Below are positions 1 through 3,298 of a stretch of 5,484 nt of DNA, in pieces (the stretch's first letter is position 1; the number at the start of each line of letters is the position of its first letter). Under the pieces are notes generated by a model. It was not told where the DNA came from and ran no database searches. It saw nothing but the letters and a program-made list of their open reading frames with translations. A program made the translations under genes and the position numbers. The stretch is taken from NCBI GenBank assembly GCA_030607765.1, contig JAUWJJ010000094.1, forward strand, positions 1 through 5,484, in the 5' to 3' direction. The stretch comes from Candidatus Aerophobota bacterium. Its GTDB lineage: Bacteria > Aerophobota > Aerophobia > Aerophobales > B3-G15.

Positions 1-208
1 AACGTATCTTTTGACAGATAGTAAGGCCATCAATTCCGGGAAGGACGCGATCAAGAATAACAAGGTCCGGAAGGCTTCTTTTTATCTCCAGCAGAGCATC
101 CTCTCCGTTATAAACGGCTGTAACCTTGAATCCTTCCTGTTTTAAGGCATCTTTTGCCAGTTGTACAATATCTTTCTCGTCATCAACTATTAGGATTCTT
201 GAAGTCAT
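1..208 (-). CDS. Two-component response regulator, receiver domain (partial, runs off the left edge)
   Basis: The first 69 residues of a response regulator are visible. The start is MTSRILIVDDEKDIVQLAKD, with the acidic pair D9-D10 that binds Mg2+ in CheY-like receivers. The phospho-acceptor is D53 in VILDRVLPGIDG, and the P57-G58 turn follows it. Receivers accept a phosphoryl group from a sensor histidine kinase and pass the signal to an output domain. That domain is beyond the window, so DNA-binding, enzymatic and single-domain types cannot be told apart. The ATG at 206-208 is preceded by an AGG-containing site (TAGGT, about 215-219) at normal spacing. The residue after D53 is R rather than the commoner hydrophobic residue or M, a small oddity. 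The nearest gene-scale signal upstream on the same strand is a c-di-GMP-I riboswitch with its own promoter, so expression is probably under c-di-GMP control. Family assignment is secure; output and partner are unknown. Confidence 0.93.
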   Translation of the reverse strand, partial: MTSRILIVDDEKDIVQLAKDALKQEGFKVTAVYNGEDALLEIKRSLPDLVILDRVLPGIDGLTICQKIR

Positions 209-355
209 AAGTTTACCTATTACAAATAGACTTCTTAAAACTTACCCAAGCTTGAGGCAATTTTTCCCATTTTTTGTCAGATATTAATTTGAGTGAAAAA
301 TTTTTGTTTTAAATTACATTTGTTCTTAAGTATTTCATTTTTTTATATAGCTTCA

Positions 356-417
356 GGTAATCCTGAGGTTCTCTCCCTTGAAGGAAGAGAACCTCCTCCT
401 AAGAAAAGGGGATTGCC
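356..417. repeat. Nested inverted repeat (strong hairpin) in the leader before the response regulator
   Basis: An inner perfect 10-bp stem (gaggttctct 365-374 with agagaacctc 386-395) has a loop that can partly close on itself (CCTT/AAGG). An outer 8-bp stem (356-363 with 410-417) encloses it, with one G-U wobble on the plus-strand RNA. The inner C375/A385 position would become a wobble only on the minus-strand RNA. No T tract follows directly on either strand, so it is not a standard terminator. It sits between the riboswitch terminator (445-481) and the response-regulator start (208). It could be a second leader structure, a processing site or a mobile palindrome. The structure is plain in the sequence; the role is unknown. 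Confidence 0.7.
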
Positions 418-444
418 AAAAATTTAGAAATTCTAATGCTTTAT

Positions 445-481
445 AAAAAAACCTATTCCTATTAAATAAGAACAGGTTTTT
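445..481 (-). terminator. Rho-independent terminator, expression platform of the c-di-GMP riboswitch
   Basis: Read on the minus strand, an 11-bp stem (476-466 with 462-452) closes a 3-nt loop and is followed by seven T residues (451-445). Upstream A residues (481-477) can extend the pairing into the T tract. All 11 positions pair on the minus strand, two as G-U wobbles. On the plus strand those two would be A-C mismatches, so the direction is clear. It lies directly downstream of the aptamer and 237 nt before the response-regulator start. That position and polarity make it the regulated terminator of the riboswitch rather than the end of a neighbouring gene. Confidence 0.87.
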
Positions 482-486
482 AGTTT

Positions 487-575
487 CGTGAGTTTCGGTA
501 GGCCAGCTGTCGCTTTCACGACCTGTACCTTTGCGTCCTATTCTTATTGAATAGTTTGCCTTTTCGACTCATCCC
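487..575 (-). ncRNA. Cyclic-di-GMP-I (GEMM-I) riboswitch aptamer
   Basis: The minus strand carries the conserved GEMM-I blocks in order. GGCAAAC is at 561-555. A hairpin CTATTC/GAATAG (554-549, 543-538) follows, then GGACGCAAAG ending near 529. A second hairpin has arms GTCG/CGAC (522-519, 512-509), and the closing block AGCTGGCCTACCGAA ends near 494. A closing helix pairs TGAGT (571-567) with ACTCA (493-489). From memory of the Vibrio Vc2 structure, the ligand-contacting G before GCAAAC is a G here, not the A seen in cGAMP-sensing variants, so c-di-GMP is the expected ligand. The first hairpin loop is AATAA rather than the usual GNRA tetraloop. The promoter at 590-617 and terminator at 445-481 complete the unit. 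The gene downstream on this strand is the response regulator at 1-208. Confidence 0.9.
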
Positions 576-589
576 TTATTGTAGTTATA

Positions 590-617
590 ATTATATGTAT
601 TTTTTTATTATTGTCAA
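590..617 (-). promoter_or_regulatory. Sigma-70-type promoter driving the riboswitch
   Basis: On the minus strand a perfect -35 box TTGACA (617-612) and a perfect -10 box TATAAT (595-590) are separated by 16 bp. Transcription would begin near 582, a few bases before the first base of the aptamer closing helix. This agrees with a dedicated riboswitch transcript. Confidence 0.85.
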
Positions 618-645
618 AAAAATAAAAGGGTGGATAGTTTTCAAA

Positions 646-674
646 TTGACACAGTATTATCTAAATGGTATATT
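646..674 (+). promoter_or_regulatory. Sigma-70-type promoter facing mscS
   Basis: On the plus strand -35 TTGACA (646-651) and -10 TATATT (669-674) are separated by 17 bp. The predicted start is near 681. The first gene downstream is the MscS channel at 1069, which would have a leader of almost 400 nt filled with palindromic repeats and no coding sequence I can support. A closer promoter for mscS cannot be excluded. This promoter and the riboswitch promoter are divergent, with 28 bp (618-645) between their -35 boxes. Confidence 0.65.
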
Positions 675-740
675 ACATTAGAATTTTTAAAGTAAACGTG
701 ATAGGTAAGTGTTACTAAAAAAATGTGAGATTCTTCATTT

Positions 741-828
741 GTCATTGCGAGCTGTAGCTTGCCAATTTATCGGCGCATTAAAACCGCCCAATGAATTGGG
801 CAGCTACAATTGTCAGTGCAATCTCAAG
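741..828. repeat. Palindromic repeat copy 1 nested inside another repeat
   Basis: The core (753-816) has outer arms tgtagct (753-759) and agctaca (802-808). These enclose two hairpins: gccaat/atcggc (761-774, one mismatch) and gcccaat/attgggc (786-801), giving a three-way-junction fold. The core is flanked on the left by GTCATTGCGAG (741-751) and on the right by a sequence containing GCAATCTC (818-825). I recognise these as the two ends of a different intergenic repeat common in metagenome-derived genomes, so the core appears inserted into it. No open frame here looks protein-coding. Confidence 0.75.
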
Positions 829-857
829 GCAGACTTGGAACAGTTTCCGTAATCTCA

Positions 858-917
858 TGTAGCTTGCCGATTTATCGGCGTATTTCGCCCAATGAATTGG
901 GCAGCTACAATTGTCAG
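858..917. repeat. Palindromic repeat copy 2 (three-way-junction element)
   Basis: This has the same architecture as the copy at 753-816. The outer arms are tgtagct (858-864) and agctaca (903-909). The inner hairpins are gccgat/atcggc (866-879, perfect) and gcccaat/attgggc (887-902), and the shared trailing sequence attgtcag ends at 917. It differs from copy 1 mainly in the spacer between the two hairpins and in one base that restores the first stem. The two copies lie 101 bp apart in the same orientation. Confidence 0.8.
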
Positions 918-930
918 AGAAAAAAGGAAA

Positions 931-985
931 GTAGTCGCGAGGCTCAGCACCTGCGTTTATACGCACCCTAAAGGGTGCGGCTACC
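931..985. repeat. Related palindromic element upstream of mscS
   Basis: Outer arms gtagtcgc (931-938) and gcggctac (977-984) pair with one G-T wobble. Inside are a short stem tgcgt/acgca (952-956, 961-965) and a perfect 7-bp hairpin gcaccct/agggtgc (963-978). Some of these pairings overlap and would compete. It resembles the two upstream copies in design (paired hairpins ending in a GGCTAC-type arm) but not closely in sequence. It ends 83 bp before the mscS start. Confidence 0.55.
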
Positions 986-1056
986 TTTGATGAAAGCTAA
1001 ACTATTACAAGTAAACTTTGGCGGGCTTAAAAACCTGTACTGCTTTTCACTAATTC

Positions 1057-1063
1057 AAGGAGG
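1057..1063 (+). promoter_or_regulatory. Strong ribosome binding site of mscS
   Basis: AAGGAGG lies 5 nt before the ATG at 1069. It fixes this start over an overlapping open frame that begins at 975 in another phase. Confidence 0.85.
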
Positions 1064-1068
1064 CTTTA

Positions 1069-2100
1069 ATGTTCGAAATTGTTTTACCTTATATAAAAGC
1101 AGGAGTTTGTTTTATTGCTTTTTTTCTGGTGGCAAAACTTACCCATTTTTTTCTTGCTACTATAGCAGGCTGGTGGATAAAGAAGACCAGAACAAAAATT
1201 GATGATCTTATCCTCTCCACAATAAAAACTCCCATATTTTACCTTATAATTTTAGCTGGGATAGCTGCTGGTTTTAACTTTCTTCCCTTTTCCACTTTAG
1301 TTAAACAGATCATCTCAAGAACGGTATCTTCCATAATTATAATTATTTCCTGTTATATGAGTGCCTGTATTATCAATATCCTCATTAAAGGATGGTTTGT
1401 CAAAAGAAGGAAGATTACAGGAAAAGCCAAAGAAAATGAATTAGTAGTTATCACGAGGAAGATACTCAACTTTATTGTGTTTATTCTTGTAATTATATTT
1501 ATCTTAACAATTTGGGGAGTGAATGTAACATCTTTGGTAGCCAGTTTAGGCATAGCTGGTTTTATTTTAGGTTTTGCTCTACGAGATACCTTTGCCAACA
1601 TCTTTGGAGGGATAGCTTTAATTGCCGATAAATCTTTTAAAATAGGTGATTTTATTAAACTGGATACAGGGGAAGTGGGAGAAATTATTGATATAGGATT
1701 AAGGTCTACTCGAGTAAAATCATTTGATGAGCATAACGAAATTATTGTTCCCAATAACAGTTTAGTTATGAGTAAAATAACTAACTATGGTCGTCCTCTT
1801 GTTTCTTTAAGAATGCTAATAAAGATAGGAGTAGCTTATGGCTCGGATATAAAAAAAGTAAAAAAAGTCTTACTTAACTGTGTCCATCAGGTGAAAGGGA
1901 TACTAAAAAATCCAGAACCTAACGCCTATTTTATGGAGATGGCTGATTTTTCCCTTAATTTTCACCTTATATTTTGGATTGAGAATTACAGGGACAGGAT
2001 TAAAATTACAGATGGGGTTATATCCTTAGCTTATGAGCAGGTGCAAAAAGAAGGGATTAAGATCCCCTTCCCTACGCAAACCATTTATATTGAAAGGTAA
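1069..2100 (+). CDS. MscS-family mechanosensitive ion channel
   Basis: This 343-residue inner-membrane channel should open under membrane tension and release small solutes during osmotic down-shock. Hydrophobic segments lie near residues 8-33, 55-74, 84-106 and 133-150. The pore helix follows at about 153-185, with the small-residue pattern LGIAGFILGFALRDTFANIF typical of MscS TM3. Next come the beta domain (IGDFIKLDTGEVGEI, then STRVKSFDEHNEIIVPNN and SKITNYGRP, about 192-243), a C-terminal alpha/beta domain, and the family-typical ending IKIPFPTQTIYI. The length is somewhat above the 286 residues of E. coli MscS because of an extra N-terminal membrane region. The start is set by AAGGAGG 5 nt upstream. 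It stands alone, converging on the methyltransferase gene. The gene symbol is left blank because several MscS paralogue types exist. Function is confident at the family level; ion preference is unknown. Confidence 0.95.
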   Translation: MFEIVLPYIKAGVCFIAFFLVAKLTHFFLATIAGWWIKKTRTKIDDLILSTIKTPIFYLIILAGIAAGFNFLPFSTLVKQIISRTVSSIIIIISCYMSACIINILIKGWFVKRRKITGKAKENELVVITRKILNFIVFILVIIFILTIWGVNVTSLVASLGIAGFILGFALRDTFANIFGGIALIADKSFKIGDFIKLDTGEVGEIIDIGLRSTRVKSFDEHNEIIVPNNSLVMSKITNYGRPLVSLRMLIKIGVAYGSDIKKVKKVLLNCVHQVKGILKNPEPNAYFMEMADFSLNFHLIFWIENYRDRIKITDGVISLAYEQVQKEGIKIPFPTQTIYIER

Positions 2101-2134
2101 ACCCCGTCAGATAACAAACATCTAACGAGGTTTA
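2098..2134. repeat. Imperfect hairpin overlapping the mscS stop codon
   Basis: Arms 2098-2112 and 2120-2134 pair around a 7-nt loop. On the plus strand two positions are C-A mismatches. On the minus strand both become G-T wobbles, so the stem is continuous there. No clear T tract follows on the plus strand, so it is a poor terminator for mscS. It may be another palindromic repeat. Confidence 0.5.
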
Positions 2135-2163
2135 GGTCTGCCTAAGTTTATCAGAAAAAGCAG

Positions 2164-2228
2164 AAAAGAGGACAGATTTATTTTTTCTTTCTACCAAAAA
2201 ATATCAAAAAATAAATCTGTCCTCTTTT
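2164..2228. terminator. Long perfect palindrome between convergent genes, likely bidirectional terminator (copy A)
   Basis: Perfect 23-bp arms (2164-2186 and 2206-2228) carry the core GGACAGATTTATTTTT and its complement around a 19-nt spacer. On the plus strand the right arm runs into nine consecutive T residues, suiting a terminator for mscS. On the minus strand it begins 8 nt after the methyltransferase stop. A nearly identical palindrome lies at 2782-2831, so this is also a repeat family. Confidence 0.8.
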
Positions 2229-2235
2229 TTTTTCT

Positions 2236-2751
2236 TTAATCTTCAATTTGATACATATAAAGGTGAGAAGAAGGATCAGTTTTAACCGGCTTCCATCCAT
2301 CGAAAATCCAGCAATAGGAAATTATACGAGTCCCCGGGGAAAGTTCTCTTCGTAGCTTCTCCTTGAGCTTTCTATTTGCCTTGTTAGAAAGAAAAACAGT
2401 TACTACTGTTGCCTCCTCTAAATTTACATGAAAGAAATTTCCCCAAATAACCTTAACCTTGTTTCCCAACCCAGATACTTTTATCCTTACAAAAGAAAAT
2501 AAAAAACGCAAAGGATCTGCTTCTATGCCAACTGCTCTTACACCAAACTCACTAGCAGCGATAGCTATTATCCTACCATCTCCACACCCCAGATCATATA
2601 CCACATCATCTTTTCCTACCTCAGCTATCTTTAGCATTTTTTTAACATTCTCTATTGGGGTAGGACTCCAACCAGCTCCAATAATCTCCGGCCAGTAAAT
2701 CCATCCCATAGATCCAACCACTATTCCCAATCCTATAAGTAGTATCAACAA
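2236..2751 (-). CDS. Membrane-anchored class I SAM-dependent methyltransferase
   Basis: This 171-residue protein has a hydrophobic N-terminal segment (about 1-20) that probably anchors it, with the catalytic domain on the cytoplasmic face. SAM-binding motif I is VYDLGCGDGR (51-60), and E77 in VGIEADP is the expected acidic ribose contact. The block SPTPIENVKKML (29-40), the stretch VTVFLSNKANRKLKEKL (117-133) and a late PGTRIISYCW resemble, from memory, the small methyltransferases related to eukaryotic FAM173/ATPSCKMT lysine methyltransferases. The substrate cannot be read from the sequence. The start is TTG at 2751, supported by GAGGT (2758-2762) 6 nt upstream. The first in-frame ATG (residue 15) would cut the membrane segment. 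Palindromes 2164-2228 and 2782-2831 flank the gene, so it may be transcribed alone. Confidence 0.85.
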   Translation of the reverse strand: MLILLIGLGIVVGSMGWIYWPEIIGAGWSPTPIENVKKMLKIAEVGKDDVVYDLGCGDGRIIAIAASEFGVRAVGIEADPLRFLFSFVRIKVSGLGNKVKVIWGNFFHVNLEEATVVTVFLSNKANRKLKEKLRRELSPGTRIISYCWIFDGWKPVKTDPSSHLYMYQIED

Positions 2752-2757
2752 TCTCTT

Positions 2758-2762
2758 ACCTC
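2758..2762 (-). promoter_or_regulatory. Ribosome binding site that decides the TTG start
   Basis: GAGGT on the minus strand lies 6 nt before the TTG codon at 2751. No comparable site precedes the first in-frame ATG about 42 nt downstream. Confidence 0.65.
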
Positions 2763-2781
2763 AAAAATTATAATAAAAAGT

Positions 2782-2831
2782 AAAAAGGGTACAGATTTAT
2801 TTTTAAGAAAAAATAAATCTGTCCCCTTTTT
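2782..2831. terminator. Long palindrome after the PII-like gene, likely terminator (copy B)
   Basis: Arms 2782-2804 and 2809-2831 match at 22 of 23 positions around a 4-nt loop. They share the core ACAGATTTATTTTT with the palindrome at 2164-2228. On the minus strand it begins 4 nt after the stop codon of the PII-like gene and its 3' arm ends in five T residues, a good terminator. It separates that gene from the methyltransferase. Confidence 0.78.
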
Positions 2832-2835
2832 CTAT

Positions 2836-3120
2836 CTATACTGTCTCTTTCAGAGAACTCACCCAGCCCCAGATCTCATCAGCAGGAAATTTTTGTTGAA
2901 GTCCTTTTATCTGTTTCTTTAGTTCCTCAGTCTCCCCTTCTTTTACCATAGCTAAAATGGTGTTGTACTCCCCGGGCCAGATATGAGTGCCCATATGCTT
3001 TCCCTTCCACTCACCTTTAACCTTATCCCACTTAATATATCTATTAAGTTTTAGCTTATCCAGAAGAGTGGTTACCTCTCCATCAAGTACATGCTCGTAA
3101 ACAATGAAAAAAAGATACAT
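2836..3120 (-). CDS. PII-like transporter-associated protein (PG0541 type)
   Basis: This 94-residue soluble protein runs from MYLFFIVYEHVLDGEV to VSSLKETV. The order matches, from memory, the PG0541 family: a beta strand with I-Y-E near the start, a helix, then KWDKVKGEWKGKHMGTHIWPGEYNTI (about 31-56), with the family-typical H-x-G-T-H-x-W-P-G region at about 42-50. It ends in a predicted helix with many K and E. The family has a PII/CutA-like ferredoxin fold and is usually encoded beside RND or other transporters; its effector is not established to my knowledge. I start it at the ATG at 3120, which has AAGGAAGG (3129-3136) 8 nt upstream. An in-frame ATG at 3174 would add 18 basic residues and has no good binding site. 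It lies 178 nt downstream of the RND pump gene on the same strand and is probably co-transcribed. Confidence 0.82.
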   Translation of the reverse strand: MYLFFIVYEHVLDGEVTTLLDKLKLNRYIKWDKVKGEWKGKHMGTHIWPGEYNTILAMVKEGETEELKKQIKGLQQKFPADEIWGWVSSLKETV

Positions 3121-3128
3121 TTTTGTTG

Positions 3129-3136
3129 CCTTCCTT
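3129..3136 (-). promoter_or_regulatory. Ribosome binding site that sets the short start of the PII-like gene
   Basis: AAGGAAGG on the minus strand is 8 nt before the ATG at 3120. It favours the 94-residue protein over a 112-residue reading from 3174. Confidence 0.7.
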
Positions 3137-3174
3137 AAACTTTTCTTGATGCATAGGAATTTATAAATTATCAA

Positions 3175-3192
3175 GGGCGACTAAAGTCGCCC
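3175..3192. repeat. Short perfect palindrome between pump and PII-like genes
   Basis: An 8-bp stem gggcgact/agtcgccc closes a 2-nt AA loop. The design (GC-rich arms meeting at AA) matches the gcaccct/agggtgc hairpin at 963-978. No T tract follows, so read-through from the pump into the PII-like gene remains plausible. The rest of 3193-3298 shows no gene or clear signal. Confidence 0.65.
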
Positions 3193-3298
3193 CTATCCGT
3201 AGAAGAGATCCTTATTTTATTGGTAGGTAAATGTCTCGCCTCCCTTTTCTTGAGGTCTAGAAATTTATAACTCTAACTCGCTACTGAAGAACATTTCC

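Noticed and set aside
391..400. AGGAGGAGG on the minus strand, like a very strong ribosome binding site
   Set aside because: No start codon follows at usable distance; it is half inside the 356-417 hairpin. The short frames that follow have 9 to 11 codons.
487..575. cGAMP-sensing variant of the GEMM riboswitch
   Set aside because: The ligand-contacting position before GCAAAC appears to be G, the c-di-GMP form, rather than A; this rests on remembered numbering.
778..966. 62-residue open frame on the minus strand
   Set aside because: It lies wholly within palindromic repeats, has no ribosome binding site and resembles no known protein.
741..985. CRISPR array
   Set aside because: There are only two similar units of about 60 bp, each internally palindromic, with no regular short repeat-spacer pattern.
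975..1202. 75-residue open frame on the plus strand
   Set aside because: It overlaps the mscS start in another phase and lacks the strong binding site that mscS has; a shadow frame.
1353..1754. 133-residue minus-strand frame inside mscS
   Set aside because: It is antisense to a well-conserved channel sequence and shows no recognisable domain.
2459..2698. 79-residue plus-strand frame inside the methyltransferase
   Set aside because: It is antisense to the SAM-binding core; a shadow frame.
3172..3174. ATG at 3174 as the start of the PII-like gene
   Set aside because: It would add 18 basic residues outside the family pattern, while the ATG at 3120 has a good binding site.
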